Shown: positions 23,311 to 33,795 of the stretch, piece by piece
Numbering within the stretch: the first letter of the stretch is position 1
How the letters are laid out: each line of letters opens with the position of its first letter
Assembly (NCBI RefSeq): GCF_025698545.1
Contig: NC_068577.1
Span: 1,240,001-1,304,000, forward strand
DNA length: 64,000 nt
DNA from: Gossypium raimondii
Taxonomy: Eukaryota; Streptophyta; Magnoliopsida; Malvales; Malvaceae
Direction: 5' to 3'
Position numbers and translations under genes: made by a program
The notes under the pieces: generated by a model
What the model saw: the letters and a program-made list of their open reading frames with translations, nothing else
What the model was told of the DNA's origin: nothing
Databases searched by the model: none

Positions 23311-23889
23311 TTAGTCCTTTTACTTTTCAGATTTTAGTTCTAAAAATCTAACAGTTAAATTTTTTTTATTAAATTTAGGTTTATTACAATTTTTTTATTT
23401 CAAAATGTCACATCAATTTGAAATCTAATAAGTAAAAGGATTAAATTTCTAAAAATTAAAGTATATGAACTAAATTCTAAAGTGCAGGTACTTGTGACAT
23501 ATTTTGACCTTTTTTTGTTTTTGTCAGCCAATGATTGCAAATTCAAAGTCTCTTCACATTTGTCTCTAGCTTAACGAAAAAAGATCGTATTGCAAATTAG
23601 TGGTTCAAATTTGACCAACAAAAATAAAGTAGACAAGTTTGATTAATATTTTGTCTTTTTCTTTAAAAAAAAGGTTTTAAAATTAAATTAGTGGACCAAC
23701 TGATCAGATTATTAATTCGTAGTGTTTGATTAAATAAATTACTAAAAAATGTAAAAATAAAATATCTGTTCAATTGATTTTTTTAACTTGGTTCAATCGA
23801 GCTGCATCAATTCGTGAGTTAATTAATTTAATACTTCTCTCCGAATCAATACTCAACCGAATCAATACTACATATTTAGTTTATTGGTT

Positions 23890-24135
23890 ACGGGTGTTCA
23901 TTCACAACCTAGATCGTGAATTCAAGTCTAAGGGTGAGTTTGGATGGGCGGTACGTTTACTTGCGGTTAGTGTAAGAACAACGGTGGCGGTGAGATTAGA
24001 TACTGTAGCGTGAGACAAAAAGTAAACTAAACACACCGCACCGCACCCAATCGCCCATCCAAACCCACCCTAACATTACTTGCTTGTATGGTCATGGTTG
24101 CTTATTCACAACCAACATCGTGAGTTCAAGACGAG
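23890..24135. repeat. SINE-like fragments flanking Tourist MITE copy B
   Basis: The phrases TTCATTCACAACCTAGATCG (from about 23899) and GCTTATTCACAACCAACATC (from about 24099), each followed by GTGARTTCAAG, are similar and resemble tRNA-derived B-box regions. One copy lies on each side of the MITE, which may reflect two neighbouring SINE copies. Limits are uncertain. Confidence 0.35.
23932..24070. mobile_element. Tourist-like (PIF/Harbinger) MITE, copy B
   Basis: A 139 bp element with ends GGGTGAGTTTGGATGGGCGG and GGGTGGGTTTGGATGGGCGA (minus strand). It is flanked by TAA at 23929-23931 and 24071-24073. It is in opposite orientation to copy A, about 620 bases away. Confidence 0.78.
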
Positions 24136-24299
24136 AATTGCTTGCTTATGGTAATGACCCCCATAAACTCTTTTTTTTGGGTGGGCCAAAATTAATTTAC
24201 AATTTAGGAGATGTTAAAATTCATTATATTAACTTACAAACTTTATACTTTATAGAAGAATGGATTAAAATTTCACCGGGGCAAAATTAAATTATAAAT

Positions 24300-25080
24300 T
24301 TTGGGATCAAAATTTAATTTTACTAGACCTGTCAATTAAGTAGGTTGGGTCAATTTGGATATGGTCGATTCGAATTTCAAACATTTTGAGTTGTTTTGAA
24401 TTAAATCATTTTCAAGTTTAAGTTAATTTTGAGTGTTAAACCGTGATAGTTTTCTTTTTTTAGTGTATTTTAATTGTTTATCTTAATTTTGCTTGCGAAT
24501 AAAGAGATAGTACAAAATTTTCCATTAAATGTTTATTGTATTTGCAATTTAATATAGATGTTATAAGATATATCTTGAAATTTCATGTTTTATGAAAATA
24601 AAAAATGATAATTACAATTTGTAAATTATAAATTACAATAATTTAAGTTCTATATGTAATTTTATTAAATTATTTTAAAAAATACTTTATTCGAACTACT
24701 TGTTCAGATCATTTTAGTTTCAAGCTAATTGATTGGATTAGGTTTAAATTATTGGTCAAATTCTCGTGTTCGAATAAAAATTGATTAAGTCCAAATTTTA
24801 CTTTGTATTGTCATACAAATTTATAAATTTTGGGGGGATTAAACTAACATTTCACCATTTTGAGAGCCAAAACCCTTACCCCTCGGTCGTCCTACCTACT
24901 TTTTTAGAAAGTAAATATAAAAAGTTAGAGAAATGATTGTATGAAACAGTGATTATTAAATTATTAAATTATTCATTATTATGATTATGAATTTTCATTT
25001 ATCTATGTCTAAACGGAGTCAAAAATATATTCTATTTATCTAGTTAGTTGGAAATGTTTTTTTTTTCAATTGAAAATTCT
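24300..25080. other. Intergenic AT-rich DNA before the plastid insertion
   Basis: No genes. Short low-copy-looking fragments ('aggttgggtcaatttgga' around 24340) resemble ends of the hAT-type repeat at 52686. The exact left border of the plastid block is not visible here. Confidence 0.3.
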
Positions 25081-25209
25081 CAATAAATAATAATTCTTAT
25101 TAGAATTAGGGCAAGTTTCATGTCAATGTCAAAATACCTCATTTGTTGCAACACTCCTTTTAACAATAAATAAGAAATAAGTAAATAATAAATAAGAAAT
25201 AAGGGGTTC

Positions 25210-25331
25210 TCTTGAACTAAGAAGGGGAAGGAAGAAAGCGAGTACGTTGACCAACTCCAGGTCCAATAGAAGCAAGCCTGACAGCCAACTCGAAAGCAAT
25301 AACGGAAGCAACAGAAATCAGTAGATTCATG
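25210..25331 (-). pseudogene. atpH: Plastid atpH fragment (ATP synthase CF0 subunit c)
   Basis: The start MNLLISVASVIAFELAV and then LASIGPGVGQ matches the N-terminal helix of plastid subunit c, with several substitutions. After GVGQ the frame departs from the family: the second half, including the ion-binding Glu helix, is missing. It is a non-functional nuclear copy. Confidence 0.82.
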
Positions 25332-26531
25332 ATAAGTTCCTCACACCAAAATAAAGAAATGGTTAATGATATAATCATCCAATGAATTTTGACTTAATTA
25401 TATTATTACATGGCTAAGATTCAACCTGCCGAAGTAACTAAGAACTCCGAACGGAAGTGAGAACATTATTGAATCGTCAGAACTATTTCGGCATCTTTTT
25501 TTTAGGTCCCATCTGCTAGATTTTTTTGAATCCGCACATATTTTGTTCTTCCCTTTCTTTTTTCCAACCCATTCTTTGCTTTGAATTCTTCGTTTTTGTA
25601 TTTATTTTATCTCTTTATTCGTTCAGTTCAGAGTCAAAGACGAAACAGAGGAACTTCTATTCTTCTATTGGAATACCTATCTAAATCCACAGTAGTAGGT
25701 TGGATTAGATATATTTTGAGCTCGTATATAACTAGTCAATATTTAATATCTCATATACATGTGTTTCTTACATAACGTAAACCAACTATTCATGTCTTAG
25801 TGTCAATTGGATTCTAGAATTATTCCTAAAAGGATAGATAAGAGCTATCTTTTAGCCATTAGATTCCATATACCTAATTTTACCCTCCTTTTTTTTCCTA
25901 ATAATTTTTATATCATTTTTGTAATGTAAATTCGCCTCTTCCTTTTATTTTTATTTAGCATTATCTCACATGGATACAATCTAAATGGATGAATTCATTA
26001 GACCAAATCATTGCATACAAATAAAACATCAATATCGATATTTGATTGAGCTAAGTTCATGCAATTTATTTTATTATTTATGAAAAAAAATTTTGGTCAA
26101 TCATTAAATTGAATTAAGAAATCGATTGAAATGAGAATCATTCTATATAAAAAATAGCTTTTAAAAATCACAGACCCTAAATTGATACCATAAGAATTCC
26201 TATTCTAATTAGGACTCATAATATTGAAATTAAATAAACAAAACAATATTAAGATAAAGATAATATTGATTGAAGGTAAATATGATATAAATATAAGTAA
26301 TAAAAAAATGGACCAACCCTGAATTTTAGGAAAAAGATCTTTTCAATTAGATCTCTTTCCTTTTTTTTATTACAATTCTCTAATATCGTAATCTATTTTG
26401 TTATTACTCTAGATCGTCGTATTTGTATATTTATGGTCCCTAAGTAAGTAGATTATCTTGAGTTGTGCATACATTGGATTGGACCAAGCTAAGCTAAAAA
26501 AGGGCTAGACTATTTCAAAAACAAAAACTAG
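25332..26531 (-). other. Plastid atpI-atpH intergenic spacer (nuclear copy)
   Basis: About 1.2 kb of AT-rich non-coding DNA between the atpH start and the atpI stop. The length and position fit the plastid spacer. Open frames here (such as 25581-25775) are fortuitous. Confidence 0.65.
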
Positions 26532-26720
26532 TCAATGATGACCCTCCATGGATTCGCCTATATAAGTCGCAGCTAAAGTTGCAAAAATAAGAGCTTGAAT
26601 CCCACTTGTAAATAATCCATGGAACATGACAGGTATAGGGACAACTGAAGGTACTAAAGAAACAATAACAACAACTTCTAATTCATCAGCTAATATATTT
26701 TCGAAAAGTCTAAAACTTAA

Positions 26721-27938
26721 TTAATTAAATTTAATAAAATCAGACCTATAATTCATACCTTGCACCCAAGTAGCTTGAATAGTGATGCAAAAAATGAGTA
26801 GCACCCTCAATTGTTTTTGAAGAGTAAATTCCTTTAACACCTAAAAGTTGAGAAAAAGAACAGCTGATTGAAATATGGAATTTTAAGTTAATCACCTCAG
26901 CTAGAAGATTCAAAGAAACATTAACCAGTCAAAATAGATGGAGTAAACCAACAACTGCACAAATTAATGTAGAGAGTGAGACTACAAAGAATAAAACATG
27001 AATAAACTCAACCGTTTTTACATGAAATTTTAATATGGAAGTATCTTACTTAGGTGGCTAACTATAAGGTCAGAAAAGAAAACAAGAGGAAAAGAGAACA
27101 AAGGGGAGACGCCATTTATGGAGATGCTCAACCTAAGTTCCAAATTACATAATCACAGTTAATGACAAACACAGATTGAAACATGCTAGGAAGTTTAGGC
27201 GAAAATTAATTCTGCATCAGATTGCATGCCAATGTCTTGTGCCCTAACATAGAAAGAAAAAAGGGTAAAACAATGGGGGCTCAGGCTTGTTTATGTAAAG
27301 TTGCACATCAACTGAGAAAGAAGAAACAGAGATCAGGCCCTGAAAGTGCAATGAATAAGACACTAACAAGACAGCCATTAAAACTCAAGATGAGAGAAGA
27401 AGAGAGTTAGAACAATTACAGGATAATTGAGAGCAAAGAGAGTTAGAAACCTTTACCTTTCAATGAGCGATAACACTGAAACCCACCAATTGAGAGCAAT
27501 CGAAAGAGTGACACAGAGAAAAAGAAAAGAAAAAGGTCGACTGGTTGAGAAGGCAAATCGAAAGAGTGACTGGTTGTAAAGAAAAAGAAAAGAAAAGGTT
27601 CAGAGACAGAGGAAGAGGCGAAGGAATGGGGAAGCCAATCGGGAGGCGAAGGTAGAACGAAGGTAGAACGAAAGAAGAGGCGACGGAATGGGGAAGCCAA
27701 TCGGGAGGGTAAAACAGAGAGGGTAAACGATGCAGCACCTAATCTTCTCAAAAGGGCTGTATTACAAATCGGTGGTTTTCACCAATTAGATCTGTATTGT
27801 ATTACACGTGTATTAGAAACACATTGAACCAAACGACGGAATAAAGATTGAACCAAACGACGGAATAAAGAGGTATTAAGTGGGGCCCACCGATTAGGGG
27901 TGTATTGGCTAAGCCAATACACCCAACCAAACATAGTG
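26721..27938. mobile_element. 1.2 kb insertion inside NUPT atpI, TAA duplication
   Basis: The plastid sequence stops at 26720 (...aaacTTAA) and resumes at 27939 (TAAGTGATAAGG). The three bases TAA are present on both sides, so the insertion duplicated TAA, as PIF/Harbinger elements do. The right end (CACTATGTTTGGTTGGGTGT on the minus strand) looks like a Tourist-type terminus. The left end (TTAATTAAATTTAATAAAAT) does not match it, so the structure is atypical. Inside are a CT-rich leader-like stretch with a splice donor (minus strand, about 27460), a short exon-like segment at 26840-26759, a duplicated 24 bp unit at 27824-27871 and the palindrome TGTATTGGCTAAGCCAATAC near the right end. Confidence 0.7.
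26759..26840 (-). other. Exon-like fragment within the insertion
   Basis: On the minus strand, 82 bases lie between a good acceptor (CTTTTAG before 26840) and a good donor (GTATGA after 26759), and one frame is open through the segment. Together with the donor after the CT-rich leader near 27460, this looks like pieces of a host gene carried by the element. I do not recognise the protein. Confidence 0.3.
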
Positions 27939-28700
27939 TAAGTGATAAGGGTTTTGTGAAATCCTCTAAAATGTTAATAGGTAAAAGAATTGGAGTGGGT
28001 TGAATGTATCTACTGAAATACCCCAATCCTTTTTTTGAAAGACCCGCATAGAAATATGCTACTGACGCGAGTAAAGCTAAAGCAACAGTAGTATTTATAT
28101 CATTTGTGGGTGCGGCTAACTCTCCACGAGGTAATTGTATGATTTTCCAAGGTAACAAAGCACCCGACCAATTAGAAACAAAAATAAATAGAGACATAGT
28201 TCCAATAAAGGGAACCCATGGACCATATTCTTGTCCAATATGAGTTTTGCTTACGTCTCAAATGAATTCAAGAACATATTCGAAGAAATTTTACCGGCAG
28301 TTGTAATGGTTTGTGGATTCCGAACAGCGATAATGGCGGAACCTAATAAGATAGCAATTACAACCCAAGAAGTAATAAGTACTTGGGGATGGACTTGGAA
28401 ACCTGTTATTTGCCAATAGAAATGTTGGCCTACTTCCACACCGAGATATCGTATAACTGTTTAGTGCGTTTGATACACCATTCATATTACCCTCTAATGT
28501 AAATAGAACTTTACTTAAAAAAAGGAATTATTTTGATTTAATCTTCTCTTGCCTACTCAAATTCTATATTTTTGACATCGATTTAAACGAATCACACAAT
28601 ATTCACAGCTTTTTTATCTCTTTTGTGCGATTCAGGATATAGTAACCGATTCCATAGATCTATGTAGTTCCAAAAAATAATTTATTTATCTTATTATTAA

Positions 28701-29377
28701 TCAAGGATTTCATATATAGCTAGAACGACCCTCACAAATTGTGACTACTAATTTGTTAAGAAGTAATCGAATTGAAGCTATAGCATCATCATTTGTTCGA
28801 ATCGAAATATCTGTCAGATCAGAATCGCTATTTGTATCGATTAAACAATTTGTTGGAATTACCAAAGTGATACATTCTCGTAGAGCCGTATATTCTTCTT
28901 GTTGATCAACGATGATTACAATATCAAGCAATCTCATCATATATTTAATCCGCCCAGATATGTTTGCAAGCGAGATAATTGTCTCTTCAACATAGCTACA
29001 TTTCTTTTCAGAAGATGGTTGAGTCCCCCCGTCTTTTGTTCTGTTCTCAAGTCCCTGAACTTGTGAAGCCTCATTTTTGTAGTGGGCTAATTTGTCAACA
29101 TAATGACATCGAGCCCTTATTACAGCCCGCGCCACCGAATCAGCGGCTTTATTTTTGGTACCAACAATTAAGAATTGTTTTCCTTACTTGTCGCATCAAA
29201 ACCAAATCACAAGCTTCGATAAAAACGAGCGGTTCTAGTCGATTTGTAATATGAATACCCTTACGTTTTCGAGATATATGGCACCATTCTAGGATTCCAT
29301 TTCCTAGTACCATGACCAAAATGAACTTCTGCTTCCAACATCTTTTCCAAATTTATGTTCCAATATCTTCTTGCCAT
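28701..29377 (-). pseudogene. rps2: Plastid rps2 copy (30S ribosomal protein S2)
   Basis: Starts [20 protein letters not shown] and [11 protein letters not shown], then loses the frame near residue 34. It continues in other frames with [28 protein letters not shown] and EGRSSY. The penultimate Arg codon CGA is now TGA, and internal indels shorten the gene to 677 bases from the roughly 710 of the plastid gene. Confidence 0.92.
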
Positions 29378-29581
29378 TTCTGTTTGCTCTTCCCCTCTCT
29401 CTCTCTCTCTAAGTAAAAAAGAGAGAGATAAGACACCCTGGAATAAATAATAGTTCCAATGGAACATTCTCTTCTACCAGGGATTGGTCGTTTATCCACG
29501 AGCCAAGTCATTACTTTCTAATTGTTATTCTCTTTATTACTATTAACAAATTAACAACTCAAATGACCACAACAAATTATC

Positions 29582-30281
29582 TTAAGAATCATTAAATTCT
29601 ATACTTATAAAAGAGCGGCCTGATGTATCATGTAAATTGTTTGAAATGTAAGAGTCAAATAATTCTCGGTGGTGGAAGAAAATATCTCTCATTTCTCCCC
29701 TGAAAAAAATCTCTTTTTTTTTTGTTTCCAAAAGAATGTTGTTATGTTGTCGTGACTGGTGCACTAATCCTTTGAATCCGGTACCGGTAGGTATCATACC
29801 CCCAAGCACAACGTTTTCTTTTAGGCCTTTCAACCAATCGATACGACCCTGGAGAGCAGCTTTTGCTAAAACTCGAGCAGTTTCTTGAAAACTTTGAGTG
29901 TTCAAAGATGCTCTCGTTATTCCCAATAAAACGGCTCGATAACAAATCTCTTCTTCTAAAGCACGCCTCATTCGTTCCGCTCGCAATAATCCAATCAGTT
30001 CCCCAGGTAAAAAAACATTAGACATTCCATCTTCTAAAACCAATACTTTTGATGTTATTTGATGTACAATAATTTCTATATGCCTATTATGGACCTGTAC
30101 CCCCTGAGATCGATAAACCTTTTGGATCTTATTAACCAAAGAGAGACGACTTTGCACTATAGTTAGCTCAGCACCAATCACGAATCCCCAAGGAATTCCA
30201 AGAATTCTTGTTATACATTCGTTCCAACCCTCAATTCTCTTTTCTAGGTACATCGATATTGAATCAATCGAACGCACTTCA
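29582..30281 (-). pseudogene. rpoC2: Plastid rpoC2 3' fragment (RNA polymerase beta'' subunit)
   Basis: The last ~230 codons of rpoC2: [64 protein letters not shown], down to [10 protein letters not shown] and the natural stop. The frame is still open, and the open frame continues upstream into non-plastid DNA to 30400. An in-frame deletion has removed six codons between two SF dipeptides (QSF...SFQETARV is now QSFQETARV). The full protein has over 1300 residues, so only the C-terminal end is present. Confidence 0.93.
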
Positions 30282-30295
30282 TTATTACGATTACA

Positions 30296-30462
30296 CGTCA
30301 TTCTTATCCATTTCAATGAGAGAATGACAAATCTGATTTTTTTCCTCCTAATTTTCAGCTTTTTTCTCCTGAAAAAAAAATCAAATCCAACTAAAAACAC
30401 TAAAAATTAAGAGAAAAAAATCTGATTTGTCATTCTCCCATTGGAAAGGGATAAGGATGACG
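30296..30462. repeat. Foldback just outside the NUPT right border
   Basis: A left arm at about 30296-30346 (CGTCATTCTTATCCATTTCA onward) pairs with a right arm at about 30412-30462 (its reverse complement with a few mismatches, ending GGATAAGGATGACG). The loop is about 65 bases. It abuts the rpoC2 junction. It could be a small MITE or an inversion produced during plastid DNA integration. Confidence 0.6.
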
Positions 30463-30499
30463 TTTTCATACAACCCTTTCTATAAAAAGTTATAGGAAC

Positions 30500-33400
30500 A
30501 TAAATAGTTTTTTTTTTTTCTTTTTGCCAAATAACGATTTCATTACACCACTCTATAGTCTGAATCTTTTTCTAGAGATGCCAATGAGGCGGGACGATTT
30601 TTTGCCTGCCCCAATGTCAACCCGACATAATGTAATTTAAATTCAGCTTCGATTTAATTCTGATTTTATTTTAATTTTATCTGGACTTCAAATATGAATA
30701 ATATATTTAAACTTGAACTCAATTTGATCCCACCCAGCATTTCACCCGTTTCTATTATTTCATCTTTTTCCTTTGTCAAAATTATTCATTGATGATAAAA
30801 AGAAGAAGCAGTATTATGTAATATACATTCAATTATACTCCTTTAATGAATATTTTATTTTCTAAATTTAGAAAATACTAGTAAAAATTATGGGAAAATT
30901 GTCAAACTACACAAATGGTTAAAATGAATAACGATCGATGCTCTTTTATATATTTTAGAAATTTTAAATCATGAGTACAAACTTTAAAGGAGTCAAATAT
31001 AGGAATCAAACGTGCATTTAATCCAAAGAAAATAAAAAGTAGTTCTCTCAAAATAAAAGTATAGGGATTAGTTGTGCAATTGGACTTGAAATTTTCATAA
31101 AAATGATGATATAACATGCTACGTCAACTTATTATATCGTTAATTGTAATTAATATTTTATTAATTAAAATGTAACAAATTGATAATGTTAGCAACCGTA
31201 TCGTAACATTTTAAAATTTGGTGACCAAACCGTAATTTAAACCGTATATAACTATATAAGTGACTAAATCTATAGTTAGCATGCATGATAACATACTTAA
31301 TGGTAACCGCACCCAATATCGCAAAACTATTAGTAAGTTTACGTTTTGGTCACTCGATTTTAAAAAGTTACAAAATGATCATTGAAATATTCAAAAGTTT
31401 TCATTGAAGTCACTGAGCTATTTGAAAGTTTTTATTGAAGTCATTAGGGTGTTAAGTTTTTATTAAAAAGGTTCAACTAGTGAGCTCCAAGCGACGATTC
31501 AACAATCGGTACAATGGAACAGTATCCACCGACGAGTACAAGAATATACCTTAGGTCAAAGTCGATCTGATTGTCAATGTTTAAAGATCAAAGAAGGAAA
31601 TTGTTTAGATTTTGGTTCGCAGATTCGTGACGTTCAAAATTATTTCACGAAAAAAATGAATTGTGGAAGAGAAAGAAAAAAGAACTTTCAAATGGTGCAA
31701 GCAGTACGAATGAAGTAGGCTATACAATATTAATTTTAACAGCTTAATTACTTAAACGAAAACTTTTAAATAGTTCAGGACTATTTTGTAATTTTCTTTT
31801 GAAGTTGAGCTTGCTAAATGACGCGGGAAATGAGATCATGGGAAAGCTGAATAGGGAGAGAGACAGTAGATTCCTACTCTGACAGTAATAATTAGAAGCA
31901 ACAGTGTCATAAAGAACCAAAGCTTGTCTCTTCTAATTGGCTGATTCCATCCAAATCCATTTGAAGTTTCCGACCGATCACTTTCACCATGTTATTCTAC
32001 CATGTCTTTTACACCACCACTTTCTCTTATAGCGCGTGTAATCCACTCTCACTTCATTTCCCTTTAATAGAATACACCCACATATTATTAAATGCTTTAA
32101 TATTAAAAGTACAAAATTAATAATTGGTTGAAAAAAATTGGTAGTAGACTTCTTTGATAAGTATTTAAACCGAATTCGACAGAGGTTTATCTGAATATTA
32201 CTCTTAACTCGAATAAAATAAATTATAAAAATATTAAATATATTTATAATTATACAAGGATATAACTGTCATAACTCATAAGAGTTTGTCGTTTCAATGT
32301 CATAATGATTTATTTGGCCCTTCAACTTTACAAAAATAATAAATTTAACCCACCATGTAATTTTTCGCATTTTTTAGCCTTTGAATTTATATTGTTTGTC
32401 AAATCACCCAAAATGGATGGAAAAATTAACGTCTATTAAATTTATTAACGTGGTAGCCCACATGTACGTTAACAGTTAATTAATTTTTTAAAATTTTAAA
32501 ATACGTGTTTTTTAATAATTATATATTTTAAAAATTTAAAATTTTAACTTTACAAAAATTAATTAATTGTTGACATGGTATAAATGAGGCAATTCATGTG
32601 TATACCATATTAGCAAAGTTAACATACATTAACTTTTCTATCCATTTTAGGATGAACCGACAAACAATGCAAGTTTAATGGATAAAAGATGTGAAGAATT
32701 AAATGGAGGGCTAAAATGACTTTATTTATTTATAAATTTGAAGGGTCAAATAAGCCATTATGTCAAAAATTTGTTCATTAAGTATTACAAATGAAACATA
32801 ATCTTAGGTAAAAATAAGTCGTCGGTAAAATTTGAAATTCAATCATTGTTAAATTTTGTCAACTTGGACATATTTATTAACATGGAAAGTGCTTAAAATT
32901 TTTCGATTAACATATGATATATTAAGTTGGCAAAATTTTAAGAATATGTCAAGTTGAAATACGTGACAAGATACATGTTATTAGAAAAAAATTACGAAAT
33001 ACATTATGTAAATGGTTGCTAAGCTATGGTTAAGTTTTATTTTTCTACATTAACTATTAAATGTTATAATAGTTACGAGGTTCTAATATTTTCTTCACTC
33101 ATTCATTAACTATCATTAATTTGTGTCCGTTTATGTTGTTTATCTAATAAATTAATAGCCTCGACCATTGAATTAAAAATTTAAATATAAAAATAACTTT
33201 CTAAATATAAAGTTAAAATATGTTGTTAGTTTCTATATTTTGATAAAAATTTGTGATTTAATCTTTATACTTAAAAGTTAAAATTAAGTCCTCTAACTAT
33301 TTTGATTTAAAAATTTAGTCCAATCATTAAAATTTTTAAATTTGACATGTTGATTATGTTGCCCTCATGTGACATGTCACATTATTGATGAAAACTAAAC

Positions 33401-33780
33401 ATGTTAATAAATTTTAGTTGAGACTACCGACGATAAAATGACTGGACTAGGATTTTTTATATTGAAAAAGTAAGTTTTAAAGTAATGGACTAAAATCAAA
33501 TTCTATAGAAGTATAGGGACTAATATAATAAATAAATCATAAATTACATAAAAAAAAACGACAACTTATAACCCAAAATTTAATTGTGATAAATCCAAAG
33601 AAAGAAAACCTTGGAACACTCCCAAATTAGACACTCACTCGCTTAATGCTGGCGCGTGAATCAACGTCACTTTCATTTTTCATTTCCCTCTCGTCGACAT
33701 CCTCGAATCACCACCACTCTGATCATAAAATCTTTTAACCAAATAGGAAGAAGAAAGGTTTTATATCGGTTTTAGCGTAA
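30500..33780. other. Intergenic, foldback repeats, no gene
   Basis: AT-rich DNA. It includes a degenerate GTCACTC/GGTCATTG-type foldback (about 31315-31815) and the foldback at 32299. The last 150 bases before 33796 are the promoter and leader of the phosphatase gene. No coding region is supported. Confidence 0.4.
32299..32764. repeat. Foldback element with GTCATAATGATTTATTTGGCCC ends
   Basis: The left arm starts GTCATAATGATTTATTTGG and the right arm, read on the minus strand, GACATAATGGCTTATTTGA. Inner complementary pieces include 'cccacatgtacgttaac' against 'gttaacatacattaac'. About 466 bp, non-coding, no clear duplication. It is probably a MITE. Confidence 0.5.
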
Positions 33781-33795
33781 ACCGTACGAGTTCCG

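Larger units (their letters stand above)
26532..28485 (-). pseudogene. atpI: Plastid atpI copy, interrupted (ATP synthase CF0 subunit a)
   Basis: The start codon is at 28485 and the stop at 26532. Segments [55 protein letters not shown] and [10 protein letters not shown] follow the subunit a sequence. Indels near the start shift the frame, and the gene is split within the codons after KPLSL by an insertion at 26721-27938. Without it the remainder is about 740 bases, close to the 744 of the functional plastid gene. In plastids this subunit forms the proton half-channels; here it is dead. Confidence 0.92.
25100..30281 (-). other. NUPT: nuclear insertion of plastid DNA (rpoC2 3' end to atpH)
   Basis: The minus strand carries, in order, the 3' part of rpoC2, rps2, atpI, the atpI-atpH spacer and the start of atpH. 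This is the order and orientation of the angiosperm plastid genome. Every gene has stops, indels or truncation, so this is not a contaminating plastid contig but a decayed nuclear copy. The right border is sharp: homology begins at rpoC2 codons for EVRSIDSIS at about 30281. The left border lies somewhere between about 25080 and 25230, past or inside atpH. Net plastid-derived length is about 4 kb after removing the insertion at 26721-27938. Confidence 0.93.

Noticed and set aside
27443-27751. 102- and 92-codon minus frames rich in Pro, Ser, Leu and Phe.
   Set aside because: They are translations of a CT-rich leader-like stretch containing internal duplications; two frames read equally well, so neither is a credible protein.
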